Program-made: the position numbers and the translations under genes
The notes under the pieces: model-generated
Seen by the model: only the letters and a program-made list of their open reading frames with translations
Database searches by the model: none
What the model was told of the DNA's origin: nothing
NCBI GenBank assembly: GCA_026987375.1
Contig: JALSMT010000086.1
Span: 1-64,000, forward strand
Direction of reading: 5' to 3'
Length of the DNA stretch: 64,000 nucleotides
Source: Thermaceae bacterium
Lineage (GTDB): Bacteria > Deinococcota > Deinococci > Deinococcales > Marinithermaceae
Part shown: positions 38,036-46,863 of the stretch, piece after piece
Position numbering within the stretch: the stretch's first letter is position 1
How the letters are laid out: the number at the start of each line of letters is the position of its first letter

Positions 38036-39880
38036 TCAGCGTATTTTGACGTCGAAAGTTACCCTGCCGCCAGCCGCTTCCCCCGCCGTCTGCGGGATCA
38101 AGACCCCCTGGTAAGCCAGCGACCAGGTAAAGCAGCAGTCGTTGATCTGTAGCTCCAGCCCCGCCCGGCTGACCCCGCCGTGCAGAATGTCGTAGCCCAA
38201 GGAAGGCTGCAGAGCCCAGCCGCCGGCGCAATCCGGCAAAGGGGGCCGGTAAGAAAACCACAGCTCGTTTCTCGTCTCGCCCTCGCTGGCGCTCCAACCG
38301 CGTCGCCATTCAAAGATTGCGGCGTTATCGTGATAATCGCCTGCCAGGCGCCAGGTGTCGGCGTCGGCTAACCAGGCCCCCGTGGGGTCGCTTTGGCGAC
38401 GGCGCAGCCAAGAAAACGCCAGGCGTCCGCGGGGGTCTTTCGCGACCAAGTCCAGACGGTAGCTGCTGTCGTAGCGGTAAACCTCCCTGCTAGACGAGCT
38501 ATAACGCGCGTCGCGCGCAAACGAAAGCCGCGCCCACCACTCGCGTCCTATCTTTAGGGAGGCGGCCTCGCGGGCGGAGCGCGCCTCGTAAGCGTAGCGC
38601 GGAGAATTGAAAGCCCAGTACTTCTGCAGTTTCAGTTCCGCCCATCCCCCCCAGGCTGCTTGCAGTCTGCCGCCGGCCCAGGCGTAAGGGGGCGCTTCCG
38701 GATACAAGGCGCCAACCCAGGGCGTTGAAAAACTCAAGGCAAAAGGTCCCCGCTCGAGCCTCGGCGCGCGAAGCTCGCCGCCAAGGCCGACGCTGGCGCC
38801 GCTTCTATAGCTCTCAGCGGCCAGACGGGCAAAGGGCTCGAGCGCCAGATACCCGCTCAACAGGCTGAACCGCGGCGCTATAACAAAAGACGCGGTGCTG
38901 TGCTGAGCGGAGCGAGACCAACCCAGCGAGAAGAAAAGCGGGTCTTGCCGCAAGCTAACGTCGGGCTCGAGCCAGTTGCGCCAAGCGCCATTTTCCCAGC
39001 GCCAGCGCGGCCTAAAACCAAAGTGTAACCTGCCTCCGTCAACCTCGCTGTCGAGCGCCAACCGCAAGGTAGTCGTCTTGCCGGTAGTCAACCCGCCCCC
39101 CAGGCCTTGCAGAAGAAACGTAAGGTGGTTGCGCCAGCGCCCAAAGGCTTCTCCCGCCAGCGGCAGCGGCAGATTCTCCACCCCCAAAGTCCAGCCAGCG
39201 GCGTAGCTAAAACGCAGAGGGAAGTTGATATTGAGCGGTTTATTTAACTCCAGCAATAGCTGATCGGGCCTGGAGGCGCTGATCCCGAAAAAACGCAGGT
39301 CGTTACGCCGCAACACGAGCCTGCCCTCGTCGAAGTAAAACTCGGCGCTCTCGGCCTTTACCGCCAGCGCCTCGCCGCACTTGCAAGGCGTCGCCCACAG
39401 GCCGCTGACGCGGAAGGCGTCGCCGAGCAATTCACCGCGCGCGGCTCTAAAGCGATATCGCGGAGTAACCGCTTCTAAGGCGGAAAGAACGACCTTCTCC
39501 CCCAGCAGCCGCGCCGTTTCGGCTCGTACGCGCGAGTCGCCGCGCCTGAAGAGGGGGCGCCGCAAAACTAACTCGTCACCCTCACTGCTGAGTAACGGCG
39601 CAGCCACCCGCCAGCCCGAAACAACCCCTTCTACCCGCTCGGCGCGCAGCTTTCCGCTGTCGCGCCGGTAGACAATGGTCTTAGCTTTGAGGCTGCCCCC
39701 CGGCGCGGCAATGCACGCTCCGCCTGAAAAGGTGAGGACGTCTCCCACCAGCTCAAACTCAGCGCCCGCCAGTACGACCGCGGGCTTCTCGACTCGCAAA
39801 ACCACGTCGTAGCCGTCGCAGGCGCCCGCAAGAGCAAGGGCGCTTAACACAGTCAACGACAGCGCAAAAAAACGGCGCAT
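38036..39880 (-). CDS. LptD/OstA-like outer-membrane beta-barrel protein
   Basis: 614 residues. Signal peptide MRRFFALSLTVLSALALAGA; a Cys follows but the lipobox is imperfect. The N-terminal part (about 25-200) repeats the OstA/LptA-type pattern (LVGDVLTFSGGACIAAPGGSLKAKTIVY), and the rest is an alternating aromatic-rich barrel (FSLGWSRS, FRPRWRW) ending ...VTFDVKIR. With the LptA-like gene upstream it resembles an LPS transport pair, notable because Thermales lack classical LPS. Start ATG 39880 carries TAGACT 7 bases upstream (39888-39893). Confidence 0.65.
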   Translation of the reverse strand: MRRFFALSLTVLSALALAGACDGYDVVLRVEKPAVVLAGAEFELVGDVLTFSGGACIAAPGGSLKAKTIVYRRDSGKLRAERVEGVVSGWRVAAPLLSSEGDELVLRRPLFRRGDSRVRAETARLLGEKVVLSALEAVTPRYRFRAARGELLGDAFRVSGLWATPCKCGEALAVKAESAEFYFDEGRLVLRRNDLRFFGISASRPDQLLLELNKPLNINFPLRFSYAAGWTLGVENLPLPLAGEAFGRWRNHLTFLLQGLGGGLTTGKTTTLRLALDSEVDGGRLHFGFRPRWRWENGAWRNWLEPDVSLRQDPLFFSLGWSRSAQHSTASFVIAPRFSLLSGYLALEPFARLAAESYRSGASVGLGGELRAPRLERGPFALSFSTPWVGALYPEAPPYAWAGGRLQAAWGGWAELKLQKYWAFNSPRYAYEARSAREAASLKIGREWWARLSFARDARYSSSSREVYRYDSSYRLDLVAKDPRGRLAFSWLRRRQSDPTGAWLADADTWRLAGDYHDNAAIFEWRRGWSASEGETRNELWFSYRPPLPDCAGGWALQPSLGYDILHGGVSRAGLELQINDCCFTWSLAYQGVLIPQTAGEAAGGRVTFDVKIR

Positions 39881-39890
39881 CTTGCTAAGT

Positions 39891-40535
39891 CTACTTTTCT
39901 CGCGCGGCCTTCTCGGCAAATTGCATTAACCGCTCCTTTATTTGCGGCGGCGCCTTGCTGCTGGCGGAGGTTTTTTTGCCGTCTTTCGAAAAACGCACGA
40001 ACAGCGGCTTTTCTGGGTTCTTGCCTCGCAGCGTTACGCCCAAGGATTCATCTTTGAACTGGTAAGGAGCCATCAATAAGGCCGTGCCATTCTTGTAATC
40101 GGCAATCAGCCAGGCGGCCTGCAGCTCTGGTTCGGCCGCGCGTACGTCTCCCGAGAGCACGGCCACCCCGTCCTTCAGAAAAAGCGTGCCGCTCTTAGCG
40201 CTGAGTTGCTTTATCTCCGCCGTATCCAGTGAGAGCCCGCCCTGCAAAGAAACCGAGTCCTCAGCGGGCAGGTAGCGCAGCGAGGCGGCTCTGAAACTAA
40301 CCTTATCCGCCGTCGTCTTCGCCTCTTTGGCTAGAACGTACTCGTTTTCTTTGTACTCTATGTAATTTGCGTCTATGCTGAGGTCGTTTTCATTATCGTG
40401 AATGACGCCGCCCTGGGGCAAAGTGGTAACACCAGTGGCGAGGTCGAAAACCTGGTCGCCATAAGGCTCTATGGAGAGGGCGGCGAACTTGGCGCCGAGA
40501 AGGAGTAAAAGTGCCAGCAGCAACGCGCGTTTCAT
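39891..40535 (-). CDS. LptA/OstA-like periplasmic protein
   Basis: 214 residues. Signal peptide MKRALLLALLLLLGAKFAAL; then a beta-jelly-roll pattern (LSIDANYIEYKENEYVLAKEAKTTADKVSFRAASLRYLPAEDSVSLQGG region) like LptA/OstA-N domains. Terminal Lys-rich helix. Leaderless type: TAGTAT (40542-40547) ends 6 bases before the ATG. First of a two-gene unit with the LptD-like gene, 10 bases apart. Likely bridges a glycolipid or other amphiphile to the outer membrane. Confidence 0.65.
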   Translation of the reverse strand: MKRALLLALLLLLGAKFAALSIEPYGDQVFDLATGVTTLPQGGVIHDNENDLSIDANYIEYKENEYVLAKEAKTTADKVSFRAASLRYLPAEDSVSLQGGLSLDTAEIKQLSAKSGTLFLKDGVAVLSGDVRAAEPELQAAWLIADYKNGTALLMAPYQFKDESLGVTLRGKNPEKPLFVRFSKDGKKTSASSKAPPQIKERLMQFAEKAAREK

Positions 40536-40574
40536 GCCTCAATACTAACCGCCGTTCTCGTGAACGGCATGAAG

Positions 40575-40606
40575 CAAAACTAAAGCCGGGATTACCCCGG
40601 CTTTAG
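40575..40606 (-). terminator. Terminator of the nuo operon
   Basis: Minus strand CTAAAGCCGGG/CCCGGCTTTAG, 11-bp stem, followed by TTTTG. It lies just after the nuoN stop. Confidence 0.85.
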
Positions 40607-40625
40607 CAGTCGCCATATCTCGCCG

Positions 40626-42032
40626 CTAAATCATTAAGGAAGCCACCGCCGTTTTCAACCACTGCATCAGCGGCGAAGGCCAGACGCCCAGGACGAATAC
40701 CGCGGCGGCCAGGATAAACATCAGGCTGATCGCCGTGGCGGAAACCTCTACCGCCGGCTTCTCTCCCGGTTCTTCCAGGAAGAGAGCCGTCAGAATACGG
40801 AAATAGAAGAAGTAGCCGAAAATAACCATGATTACGGCGACGATCAGCGCCGCCCAGCTGCCCGCCTGCGCCAAGGCCGCAAAGACGTAGAGCTTGGCCA
40901 AAAAGCCCGCCAGCAAAGGCGCTCCCGCCAAGGAGAGGACGAAGACGGCGATGAGCACGCCCACCATTGGGTTACGCCGCCCCAGCCCTTTCCAGGCTTC
41001 GAGGTTGGAAGCGATACCGTGCGCCTCCAGCGCCTCCAGCGAGAAGAACATCCCCAGGCTGGTAACGATGTAAGCGGCCAGGTAGTAGGCCACGGCGACG
41101 TAGCCGGTCAGCGTTCCGCTGGCCAGACCCATACCCAAGAAGCCCATGTGGACTATGGTCGAGTAAGCCAGCAGCCTTTTTATGTCGCCCTGGCCCATGG
41201 CCCAGAAGCTGCCCAGAACGACCGAGACTGCGGCCAGCGCGGTGATCCAGCCCCGGACCATGCCCGCGGCGTCTCCAAAGGCCTGCGTTAGCATGACAGC
41301 CAACCCCAGCGCCACCGCCGTCTTAGGGGCTACGCTGAGGTAGCCGGCCATGAGCGGCAGGGCCCCCTGATAAGCGTCCGGAGCCCAAGCGTGGAAGGGA
41401 ACCCAAGCCAGCTTGAAACCTATGCCCACCAGCATCAACGCCAAACCGCCTACGGCCAGCGCGCTGGGATGAGCGGAGAGGCCGGCGGCTATGCCGGCGT
41501 AGGCTATGCTGCCGGTCTCAGCGTAAAGGAGAGCCATACCGAAGAGTAAGAGCGCCGAGCCGACCGCGCCCAGCATCAGATATTTGGCCGCCGCCTCTGT
41601 CCCGAAACGGCGGTCGCGGTCGTAACCTACCAGGACGTAGGTAGAGTAGGCGGAAAGCTCGAGCCCCAAAAAGAACATCAACAGGTGCGCCGAGCCCACC
41701 AGCAGCACTCCGCCCAAGATTCCCCACATCATCAGCGCGTGCACCTCGCCCGAGCCGGCGGCAAAACCGTTCTCGCGTATGGCGGCGCCCGCCGCCGCCA
41801 AAAGTCCCACCAGGCTCAGCAAAACTATCGCCAAACCGGTAAGCGGGCCTTGCTGCACCGCGCCGTAAAGAACGCCGCTCTCGTGCATGGCGGCAAAACC
41901 GAGCAACAAGGTGACGCCGAAGATGGTGCCAGAAATACCGCCCAGCACCGTAGGGCGTTCATCGAAGTTGGGGGCCGCCAGGGCCAGCGCCAGACCGCCC
42001 AGCGCCAGAAGGATGATCACGGCGAGAGTCAT
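40626..42032 (-). CDS. nuoN: NADH-quinone oxidoreductase subunit N
   Basis: 468 residues, 14 predicted membrane helices, antiporter-like proton-pumping subunit. WVPFHAWAPDAYQGALPLMAGYLSVAPKTA is the conserved Lys/His-bearing segment of TM7-8, with GDIKRLLAYSTIVHMGF after it. Starts on ATGA overlapping the nuoM stop. Last gene of the operon. Confidence 0.96.
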   Translation of the reverse strand: MTLAVIILLALGGLALALAAPNFDERPTVLGGISGTIFGVTLLLGFAAMHESGVLYGAVQQGPLTGLAIVLLSLVGLLAAAGAAIRENGFAAGSGEVHALMMWGILGGVLLVGSAHLLMFFLGLELSAYSTYVLVGYDRDRRFGTEAAAKYLMLGAVGSALLLFGMALLYAETGSIAYAGIAAGLSAHPSALAVGGLALMLVGIGFKLAWVPFHAWAPDAYQGALPLMAGYLSVAPKTAVALGLAVMLTQAFGDAAGMVRGWITALAAVSVVLGSFWAMGQGDIKRLLAYSTIVHMGFLGMGLASGTLTGYVAVAYYLAAYIVTSLGMFFSLEALEAHGIASNLEAWKGLGRRNPMVGVLIAVFVLSLAGAPLLAGFLAKLYVFAALAQAGSWAALIVAVIMVIFGYFFYFRILTALFLEEPGEKPAVEVSATAISLMFILAAAVFVLGVWPSPLMQWLKTAVASLMI

Positions 42033-43501
42033 TTGAGCACCTCCTGCACCAGGGTGAGTATCGGCTGTATACCCGCGTCTATCCAGGGCGTCAGCAGGGC
42101 CGGAACGAGGCCCAGCAGCACCGCCAGAAACACCAGCGGCGCAGCCGCGTAGACCTCGTAGGGTTCCAGGTCGGCCACCTCGGTTTCGGCTTTACCCAAC
42201 AGCACCCGCTGAATGGTCCACAGCATGGCGCCCGCCAGGATGACTATTCCGAATACCGCCCACCAGACGTACGGCCGCGTCATCACGCCCAAGAAACCTC
42301 CCCAGAGACTCTGGAACTCGCCCAAGAAACCGGCAAGGCCGGGCAGGCCCAAGCCGCCGAGCAACGCCAACCACAGCACGCCGCCCAGTTTGGGCGCGGC
42401 CGGGTAAACGCCCTTCATGGCCGCTATCTCGCGGGTGTGGGTGCGCTCCGCCAAGAGGCCCACCATCAGGAACATCAGACCGGTAATGACGCCGTGGGCG
42501 ACCATCTGATAGACGGCGCCGTGCAGCCCCACCGCGGTCATGGAGGCGATGCCTAAGAGCACGTAACCCATGTGATTGACCGAGGAGTTGGCTATCAAGC
42601 GCTTGAGGTCGCGCTGCGCCAGGGTGACGTAAGCGCCGTAAACTATCGAGACGAAGGCCACGATCGCCAGCAAGCCCGAGAAGTGCTTCAACTCGCCGGG
42701 AAAGAGCGCCAAGTTAAAGCGGATGAGGCCGTAGCCGCCCATCTTCAACAGCAAGCCCGCCAAAAATATCGAGCCCGCGGTGGGGGCCTGGGTGTGCGCG
42801 TGCGGCAGCCAGGTGTGCACGGGCACCGCCGGCAGCTTGATGAGAAAGGCGATGGCGAAACCCCAAAAGAGCCAGGCCGCCGCCGGCAAAGCCGCCAGAT
42901 AACCGCTGGCGCTCAGCAGCTTCAGGTAGTCAAAACTGAGCTCGCCCAAAGCCGGTTGCGCCAAGTAGGCGGTCGCCAGCATCGCCGCCAGCATGAAGAC
43001 CGAGCCCACCAGCGAGTAGATGAGGAACTTGACGGCGGCGTAGCGGCGCTCCTCGTAGCCCCATATGGCGATCATGAAGTACATCGGCACCAGCACCGCT
43101 TCGAAGAAGAGGAAGAAAACGATGAGGTCCAGAGCCGCGAAGAGGCCCACCAACGCCCCCTGCAAGAGCAGCATCAACGCGAAGAAGCCCTTGTCGGTCT
43201 TGCGCCAGCTGGCCAAGACGCTGACCGCGGTAAGCAGCGGGGTCAGGGCCACGAACGGCAGGCTCAGCCCGTCGAGGCCGACGTGGAAGCTCGAGCCTAT
43301 CAGCCTGAGCCAGTCCAACCTGAACTGGCTGACGAAACCGCCGCTGCCCACGGGGTAGGCGAAGTAAACGCCCACACTGGCCAGCAAGGTAAAGAGGGCC
43401 ACCCCCAGGGCTATGCGCTTGCCGGCTTCGGCCTTGGGGTCGGGCAACAGGCCCACCAGGGCGGCCGCGACGATGGGTAGGAAAATCAGTAGCAACGTCA
43501 C
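42029..43501 (-). CDS. nuoM: NADH-quinone oxidoreductase subunit M
   Basis: 490 residues, antiporter-like subunit. Conserved Glu in helix 5 (FFLFFEAVLVPMYFMI) and KLPAVPVHTWLPHAHTQAPTAGS in helices 7-8. Start set at GTG 43501, overlapping the nuoL TGA by four bases with GGGAGG upstream; the open frame continues about 110 bases farther but within nuoL. Confidence 0.96.
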   Translation of the reverse strand: MTLLLIFLPIVAAALVGLLPDPKAEAGKRIALGVALFTLLASVGVYFAYPVGSGGFVSQFRLDWLRLIGSSFHVGLDGLSLPFVALTPLLTAVSVLASWRKTDKGFFALMLLLQGALVGLFAALDLIVFFLFFEAVLVPMYFMIAIWGYEERRYAAVKFLIYSLVGSVFMLAAMLATAYLAQPALGELSFDYLKLLSASGYLAALPAAAWLFWGFAIAFLIKLPAVPVHTWLPHAHTQAPTAGSIFLAGLLLKMGGYGLIRFNLALFPGELKHFSGLLAIVAFVSIVYGAYVTLAQRDLKRLIANSSVNHMGYVLLGIASMTAVGLHGAVYQMVAHGVITGLMFLMVGLLAERTHTREIAAMKGVYPAAPKLGGVLWLALLGGLGLPGLAGFLGEFQSLWGGFLGVMTRPYVWWAVFGIVILAGAMLWTIQRVLLGKAETEVADLEPYEVYAAAPLVFLAVLLGLVPALLTPWIDAGIQPILTLVQEVLK

Positions 43502-45504
43502 CGTATACCTCCCAGGTAGAGGGCCAGTACGCCCAGCAGCATGTAGAAAGCGTAGACGGCGAAACGACCGCTCTGCAGATAGCGCAGGAAGGAAGAGGCC
43601 ACCAGCGCCAGCCAACCGCTCAGGTCTACCAAGCCGTCGATAACCCAGCGGTCAAAGAACGCCAGGACGTAAGTGGGCGACTGCCCCAGCGCCGCGACTA
43701 CCTTGTAGTAGAACTCGTCGATGTACAAGCGGCGCTGCAAAGCCCTGGTGAGCCAGAGGGGGGCGCGCTGTTTGAGGGGGTCGCCGGCGGCGTACCAGTA
43801 CCAGGCCAGTCCGATGCCGGAAAGGGCGACCAGCGTGCCGATAACGTACCCGCTCAGCAGCTTGCCCACCGGCAGTATCTCGGGCGCGTCGCCCCAGTAG
43901 AGCAGTTTTAGCAGGCCGTAGTCGGCCCAAGGGCTGCCCCAAAGGCCTACCACGATGCTAAGAATGGCCAAACTAACGAGCGCCGTCACCATCTCAAAGC
44001 CAGATTCGTGCGGATGGTGCCCTTGCGGAGGCTCGGGGTCGGGCGGCGCGTCCGCGGGGCCCAGGTTGAGCCAGGGCGCCCCCTTGGTCCAGGCGGCGGC
44101 CTTCCAGGGCGAGGGCATGGCCGGCTTGTGGAAGGCGATGACTATCAAGCGGGTGGTGTAGAAGGCGGTGAAGAAAGCCGCGGTCAGGCCCATCAGCCAG
44201 AGTATGGGGGCGTGCTCCTCGGCGGCGTGCAACACCAGGTCCTTAGACCAAAAGCCCGCGAAGGGAGGAATGCCCATCAGCGCCAGCGAACCGACCAGGA
44301 AGGTCAGGTAGGTCCAGGGCATGTACTTTTTGAGGCGGTTCATCTCGAAGATGTCCTGCGTCTTGGCGCCGTGAATCATCGAACCCGAACCCAAAAAGAG
44401 CAGCGCCTTGAAGAAGGCGTGCGCCACCAGGTGGAACATCGCCGCGGCCCAACCAAAGACGCCCAGGCCCAAAAACATGTAGCCCAGCTGGCTGACCGTA
44501 GACCAGGCCAGGATCTTCTTGACGTCGGCGAAGGCGGGCGCGATTACGGCCGCGAAAAGTGCGGTAATAGCGCCCACCCAGGCCACCACCATCAGGGCGT
44601 GGCCGTGAATCAGCAACGGGTAGAAGCGGGCCGTCAGGTAAACGCCGGCGGAAACCATAGTAGCCGCGTGAATCATGGCGCTCACCGGCGTGGGGCCCTC
44701 CATGGCGTCGAGAAGCCAGACGTGCAGCGGGAACTGCGCGCTCTTGCCCACCGAGGCGACGAAGACCAGCAGGCCGATGACGGCCGCTGTGCCGGCGGGA
44801 ATCAGCGCCAGGGTATGCTCGCTCGCCAGATCGGCCAGGTCGAAGTTGCCGATCAGCAGGTAGAGCCAGAAAAGGCCGATCATAAAGCCCAGGTCGGCCA
44901 GTTTTGTGGTGATGAAAGCCTTCTTCTGCGCCTGCTGCGCGGTCTTCTTCTTATAGAGGAAGCCGATGAGCAGGTAACTCATCAACCCCATGACCTCCCA
45001 GGCCAGCAGCGAGTGGAAAAAGTTGCCCGCCAGCACGAAAGCCAGCATGGCGGCGCTGAAAAGCTGCAGGAAGGCGAAAAAGGTGTGGTAACGCTCCTCT
45101 CCCCACATGTAACCGATAGAAAACATGTGGATGAACAAAGAGGCCAGCGCCACCATCGCGGTAACGATAGCCGCCAGGGCGTCTACGTAGATGACCAGTG
45201 GTATGCCAGCCTGACCCTTGATGGCCAGCCAGTTCCACTCGAGCCTAAAGGGGAAATCGGGCGAGCCGGGAGCCAAGAGGGCGCTCTCGGACTGCCCGCT
45301 AAAAATAGCCGCCAGGTCCCAGTGCGGCGCGGCCAGGGCCACGTCCCGCAGCAGGCCCAAAGCCAGTACGGCGCTGACGGCCATCACCCCAGTCGCCAGC
45401 CAGCCCGCCAGCCTGCCGGGCAGCGAGCGGCCAAAAAGGATCAAGACCGCAAAACCCAGCGCGGGCAGCAGCGGAATCCAGTAGCTTAGTTCAACGTAGC
45501 TCAC
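43498..45504 (-). CDS. nuoL: NADH-quinone oxidoreductase subunit L
   Basis: 668 residues, largest antiporter-like subunit with the lateral helix. FHSLLAWEVMGLMSYLLIGFLY, KSAQFPLHVWLLDAMEGPTPVSAMIHAATMVSAG, and DVKKILAWSTVSQLGYM are conserved proton-path regions. GTG start with GGAGGCAGAT upstream. His-rich loop near residue ~500 (PEPPQGHHPHESG) lies before the lateral helix. Confidence 0.96.
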   Translation of the reverse strand: MSYVELSYWIPLLPALGFAVLILFGRSLPGRLAGWLATGVMAVSAVLALGLLRDVALAAPHWDLAAIFSGQSESALLAPGSPDFPFRLEWNWLAIKGQAGIPLVIYVDALAAIVTAMVALASLFIHMFSIGYMWGEERYHTFFAFLQLFSAAMLAFVLAGNFFHSLLAWEVMGLMSYLLIGFLYKKKTAQQAQKKAFITTKLADLGFMIGLFWLYLLIGNFDLADLASEHTLALIPAGTAAVIGLLVFVASVGKSAQFPLHVWLLDAMEGPTPVSAMIHAATMVSAGVYLTARFYPLLIHGHALMVVAWVGAITALFAAVIAPAFADVKKILAWSTVSQLGYMFLGLGVFGWAAAMFHLVAHAFFKALLFLGSGSMIHGAKTQDIFEMNRLKKYMPWTYLTFLVGSLALMGIPPFAGFWSKDLVLHAAEEHAPILWLMGLTAAFFTAFYTTRLIVIAFHKPAMPSPWKAAAWTKGAPWLNLGPADAPPDPEPPQGHHPHESGFEMVTALVSLAILSIVVGLWGSPWADYGLLKLLYWGDAPEILPVGKLLSGYVIGTLVALSGIGLAWYWYAAGDPLKQRAPLWLTRALQRRLYIDEFYYKVVAALGQSPTYVLAFFDRWVIDGLVDLSGWLALVASSFLRYLQSGRFAVYAFYMLLGVLALYLGGIR

Positions 45505-45514
45505 ATCTGCCTCC

Positions 45515-45823
45515 TCATCCGCGCATCTCGCTGATGGCGTCGCTCTCTACGACGCCGTGGCTGCGGTAAACGTTCAATAGTATCGCGAAGCCGATAGACA
45601 GCTCCGCGGCCGCCACGACGATGATGAACAGGGCGAATATCTGTCCGGCGAAGAGGTGCGGATCGCGATAAGCGGCGACGCTGACGAAGGCCAGAGCCGC
45701 GGCGTTCAAGAGAATCTCCACCGACATCAAGACCGCTATGAGGTTGCGCCTCGTCAAGACGCCGTAGAGACCTATCGCCATCAGCAAGCCGGAAAGCAAT
45801 AAGAAGTGACCGAGGGTAACCAT
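45515..45823 (-). CDS. nuoK: NADH-quinone oxidoreductase subunit K
   Basis: 102 residues, three helices, with the two proton-path glutamates in SVEILLNAAALAFV and FALFIIVVAAAELSIGFAILL. Overlaps nuoJ by one base (TAATG). Confidence 0.95.
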   Translation of the reverse strand: MVTLGHFLLLSGLLMAIGLYGVLTRRNLIAVLMSVEILLNAAALAFVSVAAYRDPHLFAGQIFALFIIVVAAAELSIGFAILLNVYRSHGVVESDAISEMRG

Positions 45824-46293
45824 TAGCCAGCCCTCCTTCTCGCCAGCACGATAGCCCCGACCATCGCCAGCAGCAGGAGCACCGACGCCACCTCGAAGGG
45901 CAGCAGCGCCGCTCTCAGCAAACCCTCGCCCAAAACCGCGGGGCTGGCGCTCGCTACGCTGCTGTCGCCATGGTCTACGGCGACGCGGAAAAAGACCAGC
46001 GCCGCGGCTGCCGCCAGCGCGCCCAGGGCGATCTGCCAGCTTTTGGGCGCGGGGCTGTTGCGCGACTGGGTCATCATGATGATGAAGAGCGTCATTATCG
46101 GAATCGCCGAGGCGTTTACCATAAACTGAATCGCCGCCAGCGCCGGCGATCCCAGCAAGACGTAAAGACCGGCGATGAGGAAGAACGTCACCGCCAGGCT
46201 CAGCGCCGCGCGCACCATGTTAGCGGTGGTGACCGCCAGCAGCGCGAACAAGAGGATGAAAGCGGCCAGGGCGTAAAAAGCGGTTAGGCTCAT
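45823..46293 (-). CDS. nuoJ: NADH-quinone oxidoreductase subunit J
   Basis: 156 residues, five predicted membrane helices. The conserved ALSLAVTFFLIAGLYVLLGSPALAAIQFMVNASAIPIMTLFI region holds the pi-bulge helix 3. Overlaps nuoI by four bases. Confidence 0.94.
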   Translation of the reverse strand: MSLTAFYALAAFILLFALLAVTTANMVRAALSLAVTFFLIAGLYVLLGSPALAAIQFMVNASAIPIMTLFIIMMTQSRNSPAPKSWQIALGALAAAAALVFFRVAVDHGDSSVASASPAVLGEGLLRAALLPFEVASVLLLLAMVGAIVLARRRAG

Positions 46294-46862
46294 GATTCTT
46301 CCTCCTCGGCGGCGGGTTTTAGCAGCTCGGCCAAGCCGCCGGGCTGCATCTCCGGCGGAGCCTTTTCAATGCGGCCGTCCTCGGTGCGAATCTCCACGCC
46401 CAGCTTGGGGCTGTACCACTTCTTGGAGCGCCGCGCCTGCTCGTGCAAGAAGTCGATATCGGCCTTGAGGGTGTGCAGGTCATAGGTGGAAAGCTCGAAG
46501 TCTTGAATGGTGACTATCGAGCTGACCGGACAGGCCTCGACGCAGGCCGAACAGTACATGCAGTTGACTAGGTCAATGTCGAAGCGGTCTATCAGGAAGC
46601 CCTTTCCCTCGGGGTTGCGGTGCCGCTCAATGCTTATCACCTGCGAGGGACAGGCCCGCTCGCACTGCAAGCAAACGATGCAGCGCTCGGTGCCGTCCTC
46701 GTTTTCCACCAGCGCCAGCGACTGTACCGAAACCGGCGGCAGGTCTAGCTCCACGTAGGGGTAGAACTCCGTCGGCGCTTCTTCGTAGACGCGCTTGTGA
46801 ACCGTGGCCATCCCGGTACCGATGGCCTTAACGGCTTGCCAGACTTCGTTTAGCAGGCTCAT
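46290..46862 (-). CDS. nuoI: NADH-quinone oxidoreductase subunit I
   Basis: 190 residues. Two [4Fe-4S] ferredoxin motifs, CIVCLQCERACP and CMYCSACVEACP, carry electrons to N2. GGAGGTAAG precedes the ATG. The C-terminal 40 residues are a Pro/Glu-rich tail. With NuoEFG absent, this subunit would be an entry or relay point for whichever donor feeds the complex. Confidence 0.96.
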   Translation of the reverse strand: MSLLNEVWQAVKAIGTGMATVHKRVYEEAPTEFYPYVELDLPPVSVQSLALVENEDGTERCIVCLQCERACPSQVISIERHRNPEGKGFLIDRFDIDLVNCMYCSACVEACPVSSIVTIQDFELSTYDLHTLKADIDFLHEQARRSKKWYSPKLGVEIRTEDGRIEKAPPEMQPGGLAELLKPAAEEEES

Positions 46863-46863
46863 C

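Noticed and set aside
42029-43615. Longer nuoM start inside nuoL
   Set aside because: GGGAGG and a GTGA stop/start overlap place the start at 43501.
44008-45489. A 493-codon open frame antisense to nuoL
   Set aside because: Low-complexity Gln/Arg/His-rich translation with no motif; a mirror of the nuoL codons.
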